From Macrococcoides animalis (GTDB lineage Bacteria > Bacillota > Bacilli > Staphylococcales > Staphylococcaceae), in NCBI RefSeq assembly GCF_047425875.1, contig NZ_CP179727.1, forward strand, positions 1,488,001 to 1,552,000: DNA of 64,000 nucleotides, read 5' to 3'. Below are positions 41,813 through 50,448 of the stretch, one piece after another; position 1 is the first letter of the stretch, and every line of letters starts with the position of its first letter. The notes under the pieces were generated by a model that was not told where the DNA came from, did not search any database, and saw nothing but the letters and a program-made list of their open reading frames with translations. The position numbers were made by a program, and so were the translations under genes.

Positions 41813-41860
41813 CAAAAAAGCCAGCATTGATATCCAAGAAATATGGTATCAACGCTGGCT
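41813..41860 (-). terminator. Terminator of DUF2529 gene
   Basis: On the minus strand AAGCCAGCGTTGATA pairs with TATCAATGCTGGCTT (one G-T pair) and is followed by a T run. Confidence 0.82.
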
Positions 41861-41872
41861 TAACTTTCTCAC

Positions 41873-42367
41873 TTACTCCTCAACTAATATTTCGTGCATC
41901 ACACTGTAGATTGCGTAATAGATATAGTTCATTACCATCATATGTGGTGTAATAATTCGGCTGTAGTCTTCTGTTGGTACGAGTGCACGTGGTGTGCATA
42001 AATCGATAAAATTCATCGATGTAATCGCATCACTTTTGTTACATACAAGTACATAATCAATGTCACGCGCTTCTAAACTATCAACGAATTCTGCTGTACT
42101 ATCATCGTATTCATCGCTCATAACTAATATGCGATCAGTTCTATCTACTAAAGCATCAGAGATATAAACTGTTGCATCGAAAAGACTTTCTTTGCCATTA
42201 ACAACAAAATCTTCGAAGTACTTTAAATCACCGAATCCTTTAACATAAATTCTACCTTCGCCAACGACTGCTTGGGCTAATAATCGACCTGCTATATCTA
42301 GTTCTGTTTCTTGCATATCTATTTTTTTAAAGATACCATTAAGTTGTGTATTGAATATTTTAAGCAT
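41873..42367 (-). CDS. DUF2529 family protein (YwjG-like)
   Basis: 164 residues. The fold pattern resembles a small SIS-like alpha/beta domain: AGRLLAQAVVGEGRIYVKG, RILVMSDEYDDSTAEFVDSLEARDIDYVLVC, then CTPRALVPTEDYSRIITPHMMVMNYIYYAIY. YwjG of B. subtilis lies between pyrG and spo0F, the same place as here. Biochemical role unknown; SIS domains bind phosphosugars. Unlike its neighbours it is on the minus strand, divergent from the response regulator with a 65-base gap. Confidence 0.75.
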   Translation of the reverse strand: MLKIFNTQLNGIFKKIDMQETELDIAGRLLAQAVVGEGRIYVKGFGDLKYFEDFVVNGKESLFDATVYISDALVDRTDRILVMSDEYDDSTAEFVDSLEARDIDYVLVCNKSDAITSMNFIDLCTPRALVPTEDYSRIITPHMMVMNYIYYAIYSVMHEILVEE

Positions 42368-42432
42368 GGTGAACCTTCTTTCTAAAATTCTTACATCATA
42401 TCATATCATATATGAAGAGGAGAAAGTAACAT

Positions 42433-42780
42433 ATGAAAATCTTAGTTATTGATGATGAACCTAACATTCGACTACTGTTTCAAGAAATATTTAAACTAAA
42501 AGGTTGGGAAACTGAACTCGCTGAACATGGAAAGAAAGGTTTAGAACTGATTAAAAGTAATAATTATGATTTAATTTTTTTGGATCGGAAAATGCCAATT
42601 ATGTCGGGTGATGAAACATTAAATGAAATTAGAATGTTTTCGGAGGTACCGGTTTATTTAGTCTCTGCTTTCCAAACTGATGAGCAAATCCAATCAATTA
42701 AGTATAAAGGTGCGACGGGTGTTCTAATGAAGCCGTTTACAATTGACGAAGTTGTGAAAATCGCTGAAAAGTTTTCATAA
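42433..42780 (+). CDS. Single-domain response regulator, Spo0F-like
   Basis: 115 residues, receiver domain only. Acidic pocket Asp7-Asp8, phospho-acceptor Asp51 (FLDRKMPIMSG), switch residues Ser78 (LVSAF) and Lys100-Pro101 (LMKPF). Position between the YwjG-like gene and fba is that of spo0F in Bacillus, so it is probably the spo0F orthologue by synteny. In a non-sporulating coccus the phosphorelay partners Spo0B and Spo0A are absent in general, so its current role is open. GAAGAGGAG lies before the ATG. Confidence 0.85.
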   Translation: MKILVIDDEPNIRLLFQEIFKLKGWETELAEHGKKGLELIKSNNYDLIFLDRKMPIMSGDETLNEIRMFSEVPVYLVSAFQTDEQIQSIKYKGATGVLMKPFTIDEVVKIAEKFS

Positions 42781-42815
42781 ATTGAGTGTTCAAACATGCA
42801 AAGTCATGTCTGAAG

Positions 42816-42824
42816 TGCTATACT
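42816..42824 (+). promoter_or_regulatory. Extended -10 promoter of fba
   Basis: TGCTATACT is an extended -10 element about 50 bases before the fba start; no good -35 is seen. Confidence 0.5.
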
Positions 42825-42872
42825 AACGTTATAAAAATAGTGCTTAAAGCACAAACAAGGAGGATATTATCC

Positions 42873-43730
42873 ATGCCATTAGTTTCTATGAAAGAAATGT
42901 TAATCAAAGCTAAAGAAGGTGGTTATGCTGTTGGTCAATACAACCTTAACAACCTTGAATACACTCAAGCAATCTTAGGTGCATCACAAGAAGAAAACGC
43001 TCCAGTTATTTTAGGTGTTTCTGAAGGTGCTGCTAAATATATGGGTGGTTTTTACACAGTAGTGAAAATGGTTGAAGGTTTAATGAAAGACATGAACATC
43101 ACAGTTCCTGTTGCAATTCACTTAGACCACGGTTCAAGTTTTGAAAACTGTAAAGCTGCGATTGACGCTGGATTTACTTCTGTTATGATTGATGCTTCTC
43201 ATCATTCATTCGAAGAGAACGTTGAAATTACAAGTCAAGTTGTTGAATACGCACATGCTAAAGGAGTTTCTGTTGAAGCTGAATTAGGACGTGTTGGTGG
43301 ACAAGAAGACGACGTAGTATCTGACGGTGTAGTTTACGCTGATGCTAAAGAGTGTCAAGAATTAGTTGAAAAAACAGGAATCGATTGTTTAGCACCTGCA
43401 TTAGGTTCAGTACACGGACCATACAAAGGTGAGCCAAACTTAGGATTCAAAGAAATGGAAGAAATCGGTAAAGCTACTGGTTTACCATTAGTATTACACG
43501 GTGGTACTGGTATCCCAACGAATGATATTCAAAAATCAATTTCTTTAGGAACAGCTAAAATCAACGTTAACACTGAAAACCAAATCGTATCTGCTAAAGC
43601 AGTGCGTGAAACTTTAAACAACGACGCTGAAGTATATGATCCACGTAAATATTTAGGACCAGCACGTGAAGCGATTAAAGCAACTGTAATCGGAAAAATT
43701 AAAGAATTCGGTACTTCTAACAAAGCTTAA
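42873..43730 (+). CDS. fba: Fructose-bisphosphate aldolase, class II
   Basis: 285 residues from the ATG at 42873, behind CAAGGAGG. Class II features: GQYNLNNLEYTQA, VAIHLDHGSSFENC with Asp and His metal/catalytic residues, EAELGRVGGQEDD, and LHGGTGIPTNDIQ, AKINVNTENQ. It splits fructose-1,6-bisphosphate in glycolysis and condenses it in gluconeogenesis, where GlpX (nearby) acts next. Confidence 0.97.
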   Translation: MPLVSMKEMLIKAKEGGYAVGQYNLNNLEYTQAILGASQEENAPVILGVSEGAAKYMGGFYTVVKMVEGLMKDMNITVPVAIHLDHGSSFENCKAAIDAGFTSVMIDASHHSFEENVEITSQVVEYAHAKGVSVEAELGRVGGQEDDVVSDGVVYADAKECQELVEKTGIDCLAPALGSVHGPYKGEPNLGFKEMEEIGKATGLPLVLHGGTGIPTNDIQKSISLGTAKINVNTENQIVSAKAVRETLNNDAEVYDPRKYLGPAREAIKATVIGKIKEFGTSNKA

Positions 43731-43745
43731 TCCGAATCTTGCTAT

Positions 43746-43781
43746 AAGACTGATGCGACTTTCGCATCAGTCTTTTTTCTT
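43746..43781 (+). terminator. Terminator of fba
   Basis: AAGACTGATGCG and CGCATCAGTCTT form a perfect 12-bp stem followed by a T run. Confidence 0.9.
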
Positions 43782-43916
43782 GACGAATTTTACCCTGTAG
43801 ATTATATTTAATTTCATGCTTTTTGTTTTGCAATACTAAAATGAATTAGTTTATAATAGAAAATAATAGACATTAATATGATAAAAGTGTGTGATTAAAG
43901 TTAAAGGAGTACAACT

Positions 43917-45176
43917 ATGTCAGAAGAAGTAATTAAAATAAGAGGTGGAAATCCTCTTAAAGGTTCGGTTCAAATTAGTGGTGCTAAAAATAGTGCGGTT
44001 GCTTTAATCCCAGCAACTTTAATGGCCAATAGTCCAGTTACATTAGAAGGTTTACCAGAAATTTCGGATGTTGTGACTCTAATGAGTTTATTAGAGGATT
44101 TAAATATTACTACCACTCTAGAGGGTGACCGTTTAACTGTGGATCCTTCAAACGCTGTTAATATGCCGCTTCCAAATCATAAAGTACAATCATTACGCGC
44201 GTCATACTACATGATGGGTGCAATGCTTGGTAAGTTCAAGAAAGTTGTCATCGGTTTACCAGGTGGATGTCCATTAGGACCTCGACCTATCGACCAACAT
44301 ATTAAAGGATTTGAAGCTTTAGGTGCTACGGTTACCAATGAAGCAGGTGGGATGTACTTAGAAGCTAAAGAGCTGAAAGGCGCAAAGATTTTCTTAGATG
44401 TCGTGTCGGTTGGTGCTACGATTAATATTATGTTAGCCGCTTCTATGGCGACTGGTAAGACTGTGATTGAGAATGCAGCGAAGGAACCTGAAATCGTTGA
44501 TGTTGCAACACTTTTAAATAACATGGGTGCTAAGATTCGTGGTGCGGGTACTGACACACTAAAAATTGAAGGTGTAACATCACTGGAAGGCACTACACAT
44601 ACAATTATTCCTGATAGAATCGAAGCGGGTACATATATGTGTGCAGCTGCAATGATGGGTGAAGAAGTATTAATTGAGAATATTATCCCTTTACATATGG
44701 AACCATTAACTGCGAAGTTAATCGAAATGGGTGTTAACGTCCAAATCGGTGAAGACAAAGCGTTAATTTCTAAACCGGAGAAATTTCATCCAGTAACTAT
44801 TACGACTAACGTGTATCCTGGATTTGCAACAGATTTACAACAACCGTTTACGCCATTGTTATTTATGGCAGATGACCAAAGTACAATAACGGATACAATT
44901 TATCCGGCACGTTTCAAGCATGTTGATGAGTTATCTCGCATGAGTGGAAATATTTCCGAATCTGGTGGGACGGCTGTTATTAAACCATCTAAATTATCAG
45001 GTGCAGAAGTTGCTGCAAGTGATTTACGTGCAGGTGCATGTCTAGTTATTGCAGGACTAGCGGCTGAAGGTATTACTACTGTATACAACGTTCGTCATAT
45101 TGATCGTGGATACAGCGGTATTGTAGAAAAGTTAAATGTATTAGGTGCAGATATCTGGAGAGAGACAATCGAATAA
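43917..45176 (+). CDS. murAB: UDP-N-acetylglucosamine 1-carboxyvinyltransferase (second paralogue)
   Basis: 419 residues, EPSP-synthase fold. The substrate Lys and Asn in ISGAKNSAVALIPA and the reactive Cys in GLPGGCPLGPRPID are present, so fosfomycin would be expected to bind. It transfers enolpyruvate to UDP-GlcNAc, first committed step of peptidoglycan. The position between fba and glpX corresponds to murAB (murZ), with murA usually near the atp operon. GTTAAAGGAG precedes the ATG. Confidence 0.95.
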   Translation: MSEEVIKIRGGNPLKGSVQISGAKNSAVALIPATLMANSPVTLEGLPEISDVVTLMSLLEDLNITTTLEGDRLTVDPSNAVNMPLPNHKVQSLRASYYMMGAMLGKFKKVVIGLPGGCPLGPRPIDQHIKGFEALGATVTNEAGGMYLEAKELKGAKIFLDVVSVGATINIMLAASMATGKTVIENAAKEPEIVDVATLLNNMGAKIRGAGTDTLKIEGVTSLEGTTHTIIPDRIEAGTYMCAAAMMGEEVLIENIIPLHMEPLTAKLIEMGVNVQIGEDKALISKPEKFHPVTITTNVYPGFATDLQQPFTPLLFMADDQSTITDTIYPARFKHVDELSRMSGNISESGGTAVIKPSKLSGAEVAASDLRAGACLVIAGLAAEGITTVYNVRHIDRGYSGIVEKLNVLGADIWRETIE

Positions 45177-45189
45177 AATTTCTCCTTTA

Positions 45190-45215
45190 AAAACGGCGAT
45201 TTTGCCGTTTTTTTT
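45190..45215 (+). terminator. Terminator of murAB
   Basis: AAAACGGC and GCCGTTTT enclose a six-base loop, with the T run continuing beyond the stem. Confidence 0.85.
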
Positions 45216-45221
45216 CATAAT

Positions 45222-45254
45222 ATATAAAAAATATATTTGATATATTTTTTATAT
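45222..45254. promoter_or_regulatory. Perfect 15-bp-arm dyad upstream of hxlR-type gene, candidate operator
   Basis: ATATAAAAAATATAT, TTG, then the exact reverse complement ATATATTTTTTATAT. It ends 34 bases before the HxlR-family start codon, overlapping the expected promoter. HxlR regulators commonly autoregulate through such dyads. Confidence 0.55.
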
Positions 45255-45288
45255 CGTTGTACACTAGTAATATAAAGAGGTGATATAT

Positions 45289-45618
45289 ATGGAAATTTGT
45301 CCATATTTAGAAGAAACTTTTAAGATTCTTGGTCGCAGTTGGAATGGCCTACTTATAAACTATTTATCGCGTTCAGAAGATCGCTCTGCACATTTTTCGG
45401 ATATGAAACGTGATTTAAAATCAATAACGCCACGTGCGCTAAGTTTAAAATTGAGTGAATTAGCTGAATGGGGACTCGTTGAAAAGAAAGTGGTCTCTAC
45501 AACACCATTATCGATTAAATATGTTTTAACTGATAAAGGATTTGCATTATCAGAAGCGATGCATCCGATTGAAGCGTGGGCCCAAGAAAACCTGGAATTA
45601 AAAGAGAAGAAAGCATAG
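45289..45618 (+). CDS. HxlR family transcriptional regulator
   Basis: 109 residues from the ATG at 45289, with AGAGGTGA upstream. Winged-helix of the HxlR type: ICPYLEETFKILGRSWNGLLINYL, then FSDMKRDLKSITPRALSLKLSELAEWGLVEKKV and the wing STTPLSIKYVLTDKG. The Cys at position 4, just before the first helix, is where YodB/QsrR-type members have their redox-sensing Cys; it is the only Cys here. Sensing of quinones or electrophiles is a hypothesis. No regulated enzyme gene is adjacent; a large perfect dyad lies upstream. Confidence 0.88.
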   Translation: MEICPYLEETFKILGRSWNGLLINYLSRSEDRSAHFSDMKRDLKSITPRALSLKLSELAEWGLVEKKVVSTTPLSIKYVLTDKGFALSEAMHPIEAWAQENLELKEKKA

Positions 45619-45626
45619 TTGACTTA

Positions 45627-45666
45627 AACTTACTTATTGTATAAATGCAATAAGTAAGTTTTTTAT
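45627..45666 (+). terminator. Terminator of hxlR-type gene
   Basis: AACTTACTTATTG and CAATAAGTAAGTT form a perfect 13-bp stem followed by a T run. Confidence 0.88.
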
Positions 45667-45778
45667 ATTTTTGTTAAATAAAAAATCCATTTCTAATATC
45701 ATCTAAAGGTACTCATAATGATTTAATGTGTTATACTATTAACGATGTTACATATCTAATGCAAAGAGGAGAATGTTT

Positions 45779-46756
45779 ATGGAACGTAGTTTATCAATGG
45801 AGTTAGTCAGAGTTACTGAAGCAGCAGCCCTTAAAAGTGCACGTTGGGTAGGTAAAGGTTTGAAGAATGAAGCAGATGATGCAGCGACAACTGCAATGCG
45901 TGAAGTATTTGATACAATTCCAATGGACGGTATTGTCGTAATTGGTGAAGGTGAAATGGACGAAGCGCCAATGTTATATATCGGCGAAGAACTTGGGACT
46001 AAAGAAGGGCCTCAAATTGATATCGCAGTGGATCCTTTGGAAGGTACAACACTTGTTGCAGAAGGTTCATGGAATGCAATGACAGTATTAGCTGTAGGTG
46101 ATAGAGGAACATTACTTCATGCACCAGATATGTATATGGAGAAGATTGCAGTCGGTCCTGACTGTGTAGGTGTTGTAGATATTTCTAAATCTGTAACTGA
46201 AAACTTACAAGCCGTTGCGAAAGCAAAAGGAAAAGATATTTCTGATGTGACTGCAACTTTATTAAATCGTGAGCGTCATGCAGGTATTATTAAAGAAATC
46301 CGTGAAGCAGGTGCACGTATTAAATTAATCGAGCACGGTGACGTTGCAGGTGCGATTAATACAGCATTTGATTTCACAGGTGTTGATATTTTATTCGGTT
46401 CTGGTGGTGCACCTGAGGGTGTAATCGCTGCTGTTGGTATTAAAGCTTTAGGTGGAGATTTCCAAGGTATTTTATTACCAGAAGATGCAGAACAAGAAGA
46501 GCGTTGCCGTAAGATGGGTATCGAGCCTAACACTGTATTACAATTAGATGATATGGTTAAAGGTGACGATGCGATATTTGCAGCAACAGCTGTTACTGAT
46601 GGTGAGTTAATGAAAGGTGTTCAGTTTAAAGGTGGATTTGCTGAAACTTATTCACTTGTTATGCGTGCGAAATCTGGTACTGTTCGTTTTATTCAAGGGC
46701 GTCATAGCTTAGATAAAAAGCCAGGTTTAATAATTAACGAAGAAGATCAAATATAA
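45779..46756 (+). CDS. glpX: Fructose-1,6-bisphosphatase, class II (GlpX)
   Basis: 325 residues from the ATG at 45779, with AGAGGAG upstream; the ATG at 45773 is too close. Metal and substrate motifs: VIGEGEMDEAPMLYIGEELG, VDPLEGTTLVAEG, GSGGAPEGVIAAVG. It hydrolyses fructose-1,6-bisphosphate in gluconeogenesis. Same gene order (murAB-glpX-rho) as Bacillus. Confidence 0.96.
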   Translation: MERSLSMELVRVTEAAALKSARWVGKGLKNEADDAATTAMREVFDTIPMDGIVVIGEGEMDEAPMLYIGEELGTKEGPQIDIAVDPLEGTTLVAEGSWNAMTVLAVGDRGTLLHAPDMYMEKIAVGPDCVGVVDISKSVTENLQAVAKAKGKDISDVTATLLNRERHAGIIKEIREAGARIKLIEHGDVAGAINTAFDFTGVDILFGSGGAPEGVIAAVGIKALGGDFQGILLPEDAEQEERCRKMGIEPNTVLQLDDMVKGDDAIFAATAVTDGELMKGVQFKGGFAETYSLVMRAKSGTVRFIQGRHSLDKKPGLIINEEDQI

Positions 46757-46768
46757 TATACTGAATAG

Positions 46769-46794
46769 AGCTTGAGTTGATACTCAAGCTTTTT
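46769..46794 (+). terminator. Terminator of glpX
   Basis: AGCTTGAGT and ACTCAAGCT with a four-base loop and four T residues. Confidence 0.8.
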
Positions 46795-46921
46795 CTTTTG
46801 GTAAAAACATGCTAAACTATCAATTGATAATCCTCTTCTTTTTCTTCTGAGTTTTCTTTTTAGAATTTTCCAAGACGAGTCAATGAATTGTAAATATAAA
46901 TCAATAGGAATGGGTGTTTAA

Positions 46922-48238
46922 ATGGTCGAAAAAGTGAGAACAAGTCCTCAATATGAGTCTTTTCACGAATTATATAAAAATCACACAACGAAAGCATTAA
47001 CAACGAAAGCTAAAGAATTAGGTTTAGTAAACTATAGTAAATTAAATAAAAAAGAACTAGTACTTGCTATTATGGAAAAACAAATGGAGAAAGACGGCAA
47101 CTATTATATGGAAGGGATATTAGATGATATTCAACCCGATGGTTATGGTTTCTTAAGAACAGTTAACTATTCAAAAGGGGAAAAGGATATTTATATCTCA
47201 GCCAGTCAAATTCGTCGTTTTGAAATTAAAAAAGGGGATAAAGTTACGGGTAAAGTGCGTAAGCCTAAAGAAAACGAAAAGTATTACGGGTTATTGCAAG
47301 TCGACTTCGTAAATGATCAAAATGCTGAAGAAGTAAAGAAACGTCCTCACTTCCAAGCGTTAACGCCACTGTATCCTGAAAATCGCATTAAATTAGAAAC
47401 GACGAAAACTGCATATTCAACACGCATTATGGATTTAGTGACACCAATTGGCTTTGGTCAACGAGGCATGATTGTGGCACCTCCGAAAGCAGGTAAAACA
47501 TCTTTACTGAAAGAAATTGCTAATGCGATTTGTATTAATCATCCTGAAGCGAAATTATTTATCCTACTTGTGGGTGAACGTCCAGAAGAGGTGACAGATT
47601 TAGAGCGTTCAGTTGAAGCGGCTGAAGTTGTACATTCAACATTTGATGAGCCACCAGAACATCACGTAAAAGTAGCAGAACTTTTATTAGAGCGTGCGAA
47701 ACGTTTAGTTGAAATTGGTGAAGATGTTATCATCTTAATGGATTCTATTACACGCCTAGCTAGAGCGTACAATTTAGTTGTACCACCAAGTGGACGTACA
47801 TTATCAGGTGGCTTAGACCCAGCAAGTTTACATCGTCCGAAAGCATTCTTCGGGGCAGCACGTAACATTGAAGGTGGGGGAAGTTTAACAATACTTTCAA
47901 CGGCTTTAGTTGAAACAGGTTCGCGCATGGATGATATGATCTATGAAGAGTTTAAAGGAACAGGAAATATGGAACTTACACTAGATCGAAAGCTTGCTGA
48001 GAAACGTGTGTATCCTGCTATCGATATTCGTCGTAGTTCCACGCGTAAAGAAGAATTATTACTTGATAAGAAAGAATTAGAGATGGTTTGGCAACTCCGT
48101 AGTTTATTTACGGATAGTAATGATTTCACGGAACGTTTCTTACGTCGGTTAAAACAAAGTGAATCGAACGCGGATTTCTTCAAACAACTTGGAGAACGCA
48201 TGGTGGAAAGTGCGAAAACAGGAAGACCAATCATTTAA
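46922..48238 (+). CDS. rho: Transcription termination factor Rho
   Basis: 438 residues. N-terminal SAP-like helical domain (about 15-55), cold-shock-like RNA-binding domain (GILDDIQPDGYGFLRT), then the RecA-type ATPase: Walker A VAPPKAGKTSLLKE, LLVGERPEEVTD, Walker B VIILMDSITRLARAYN, and SGGLDP near the secondary RNA site. Hexameric RNA translocase that ends transcription. GGAATGGGTG precedes the ATG; a T-rich gap lies before it without an evident leader. Confidence 0.98.
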   Translation: MVEKVRTSPQYESFHELYKNHTTKALTTKAKELGLVNYSKLNKKELVLAIMEKQMEKDGNYYMEGILDDIQPDGYGFLRTVNYSKGEKDIYISASQIRRFEIKKGDKVTGKVRKPKENEKYYGLLQVDFVNDQNAEEVKKRPHFQALTPLYPENRIKLETTKTAYSTRIMDLVTPIGFGQRGMIVAPPKAGKTSLLKEIANAICINHPEAKLFILLVGERPEEVTDLERSVEAAEVVHSTFDEPPEHHVKVAELLLERAKRLVEIGEDVIILMDSITRLARAYNLVVPPSGRTLSGGLDPASLHRPKAFFGAARNIEGGGSLTILSTALVETGSRMDDMIYEEFKGTGNMELTLDRKLAEKRVYPAIDIRRSSTRKEELLLDKKELEMVWQLRSLFTDSNDFTERFLRRLKQSESNADFFKQLGERMVESAKTGRPII

Positions 48239-48290
48239 AAAATTATGGTTGCTTTTTTGAGTAGAGACGTATATAATATGTAAGTATTGA

Positions 48291-48307
48291 CGTGAAAATA
48301 TTTCACG
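48291..48307 (+). promoter_or_regulatory. Perfect palindrome in the rpmE2 leader region
   Basis: CGTGAAAATATTTCACG lies 48 bases before rpmE2, followed by AACTCTGTTCCAGATGG and CAGGGCAAAGGAGCTG. L31 mRNAs of Firmicutes often carry an autoregulatory leader; whether this is one cannot be decided by eye. Confidence 0.35.
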
Positions 48308-48355
48308 AATAAACTCTGTTCCAGATGGTTCAGGGCAAAGGAGCTGAAAACAATT

Positions 48356-48613
48356 ATGAAACCAGGAATTCATCCAGATTACCATAAAGTAATCTTCTTA
48401 GATTCTACTACAGACTTTAAATTCTTAAGTGGATCTACTCGTAAATCAAATGAAACAATGACTTGGGAAGATGGAAATGAGTACCCAGTTATCCGTTTAG
48501 ATATCTCATCTGATTCTCATCCATTCTACACAGGCCGTCAAAAATTCGCATCTGCGGATGGACGTGTTGAACGTTTCAACAAAAAATTCGGTCTTAAGTC
48601 AGCAAACAACTAA
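48356..48613 (+). CDS. rpmE2: Ribosomal protein L31, type B
   Basis: 85 residues. MKPGIHPDYHKVIFLDS at the N-terminus and SDSHPFYTGRQKFASADGRVERFNKKF at the C-terminus are the L31 signature. The zinc-binding CxxC pairs of type A are absent, so this is the zinc-independent type B usually called rpmE2. GCAAAGGAGC precedes the ATG. A strong terminator follows. Confidence 0.97.
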   Translation: MKPGIHPDYHKVIFLDSTTDFKFLSGSTRKSNETMTWEDGNEYPVIRLDISSDSHPFYTGRQKFASADGRVERFNKKFGLKSANN

Positions 48614-48625
48614 TATCGACATTTT

Positions 48626-48659
48626 AAACTCTTATACCTTTTGGTATAAGAGTTTTTTT
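48626..48659 (+). terminator. Terminator of rpmE2
   Basis: AAACTCTTATACC, TTTT loop, GGTATAAGAGTTT and a further T run. Confidence 0.92.
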
Positions 48660-48750
48660 ATGAATGTCTATTACGAAAATCGCAATGTAATCTAGGTGAG
48701 AATTATGCTATAATAAAGCGATTATGACTTAAAAAGGTGGCAGTAAAAGC

Positions 48751-49326
48751 ATGTATGAGCATTATCATTCAGGTTGGATAGAGTGTATTACGGGTAGTAT
48801 GTTTAGTGGAAAGAGTGAAGAATTAATTCGTCGTGTACGTCGTGGCCTTTTTGCGAAACAAAAGGTCATAGTATTTAAACCCACAATCGATGATCGTTAT
48901 AGTAATTTAGAAGTTGTTTCTCACAATGGCAACAAAGTAGAAGCGGTGAATGTGACGCATTCTTCAGAAATTATGGACCATGTGAAAAGTGACCATGATA
49001 TTATCGCAATTGATGAAATTCAATTTTTCGATAATGATATCGTAGGGGTTGCAACGCAACTTGCAGAAGAAGGTTATCGCGTCATTACTGCAGGATTAGA
49101 TATGGACTTTAGAGGTGTACCTTTTGAACCTGTTCCTGAAATTATGGCAGTTGCAGAGCATGTAACAAAATTACAAGCAGTGTGTAGTGAATGTGGTGCA
49201 CCAAGTTCGAGAACACAGCGTTTAATCAACGGTGAGCCAGCACGCTTTGACGATCCAATTATATTAGTTGGTGCGAAAGAAAGTTACGAGCCAAGATGTC
49301 GCGAGCATCATATTGTGCCAAAATAA
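48751..49326 (+). CDS. tdk: Thymidine kinase
   Basis: 191 residues. P-loop GSMFSGKSEE, the DEIQFF Walker B segment, TAGLDMDFRGVPFEP, and a zinc-binding lasso (CSECGAPSSRTQR and the late CREHH). Phosphorylates thymidine with ATP; works against the Pdp/DeoB/DeoC degradation encoded at 21-24 kb. AAAAGGTGG precedes the ATG, with TGCTATAAT as an extended -10 further upstream. Confidence 0.97.
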   Translation: MYEHYHSGWIECITGSMFSGKSEELIRRVRRGLFAKQKVIVFKPTIDDRYSNLEVVSHNGNKVEAVNVTHSSEIMDHVKSDHDIIAIDEIQFFDNDIVGVATQLAEEGYRVITAGLDMDFRGVPFEPVPEIMAVAEHVTKLQAVCSECGAPSSRTQRLINGEPARFDDPIILVGAKESYEPRCREHHIVPK

Positions 49327-49371
49327 ATCAACATCAATTTACATAAAATCAATTATAAAAGGAGTAATTAT

Positions 49372-50448
49372 ATGTTTGATCAATTAGAAATCGTAGAACA
49401 ACGTTATGAACAATTAAATGAATTATTAAGTGATCCAGATATCGTCAGTGATACAGATAAATTAAGAGAGTACTCTAAAGAGCAAGCGGACCTTCAAGAA
49501 ACAGTTGAAGTTTTTAGAGAATATAAAGAAGTGAAACAACAACTTGAAGAAGCCTTAGAGATGATGAGTGAAGCAAGTGATGCTGACGAACAAGAGATGA
49601 TTAAAGAAGAAATCAATGAGTTGAAACCACAAATTCCTGTATTAGAAGAAAAAATGAAATTATTGTTGATTCCAAAAGATCCAATGGACGATAAAAACGT
49701 TGTAATGGAGATTCGAGGAGCAGCAGGTGGAGATGAAGCGAATATTTTCGCAGGAGACTTATTCCGTATGTATTCTAGGTTCTCTGAAGAACAAGGTTGG
49801 AAGATTGAAGTCATGGAAACAAATGAAGCGGACCATGGTGGATTTAAAGAAATTAGTTTCACAATCATCGGTAAAGGCGCATACAGTAAGTTGAAATTTG
49901 AAAACGGTGCACATCGTGTACAACGTATCCCGACTACAGAAAGTGGTGGGCGAATACATACATCTACAGCAACAGTTGCCGTGTTACCGGAAGTTGAAGA
50001 TGTTGAGATTGATATTCGACAAGAAGACTTACGTATTGAAACGTACCGTTCATCTGGTTCGGGTGGACAGCATGTTAATACGACTGACTCTGCTGTACGT
50101 ATTACGCATATTCCAACAGGAATTGTGGCAACTTCTTCTGAGAAATCTCAAATTAAAAACCGTGAAAAAGCTTTAAAATTACTTAAAACGCGTGTCTTTG
50201 ACCAAAAGCTACAAGAAGAACAAGCAAAATATTCTGAACAACGTAAATCGGCGGTAGGTACAGGTGACCGTTCTGAACGTATTAGAACATACAATTACCC
50301 ACAAAACCGTGTAACTGACCACCGCATTGGTTTGACGATTCAAAAGTTAGATCAAATAGTTGAAGGTAAATTAGCGGAAGTGATCGATGCATTAACTATT
50401 GCGGAACAAACTTCTAAATTAGAAGCGTTAAATGATGGCATACTATAA
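49372..50448 (+). CDS. prfA: Peptide chain release factor 1
   Basis: 358 residues. Long N-terminal coiled region, then the release-factor core with GGQ in YRSSGSGGQHVNTTDS, and NYPQNRVTDHRIG near the end. Recognises UAA and UAG and triggers peptide hydrolysis. AAAGGAGTA precedes the ATG. The stop overlaps the start of prmC, whose product methylates the GGQ glutamine. Confidence 0.98.
   Translation: MFDQLEIVEQRYEQLNELLSDPDIVSDTDKLREYSKEQADLQETVEVFREYKEVKQQLEEALEMMSEASDADEQEMIKEEINELKPQIPVLEEKMKLLLIPKDPMDDKNVVMEIRGAAGGDEANIFAGDLFRMYSRFSEEQGWKIEVMETNEADHGGFKEISFTIIGKGAYSKLKFENGAHRVQRIPTTESGGRIHTSTATVAVLPEVEDVEIDIRQEDLRIETYRSSGSGGQHVNTTDSAVRITHIPTGIVATSSEKSQIKNREKALKLLKTRVFDQKLQEEQAKYSEQRKSAVGTGDRSERIRTYNYPQNRVTDHRIGLTIQKLDQIVEGKLAEVIDALTIAEQTSKLEALNDGIL

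Noticed and set aside
41394..41852. Long minus-strand open frames encoding a periodic Cys/Ile-rich peptide
   Set aside because: They arise because the 62-bp repeat lacks stops on that strand in all three phases; no ribosome site, and the gene would consist only of repeat.
44207..44758. 183-codon minus-strand frame within murAB
   Set aside because: Shadow of a strongly conserved gene; no ribosome site and no family resemblance.
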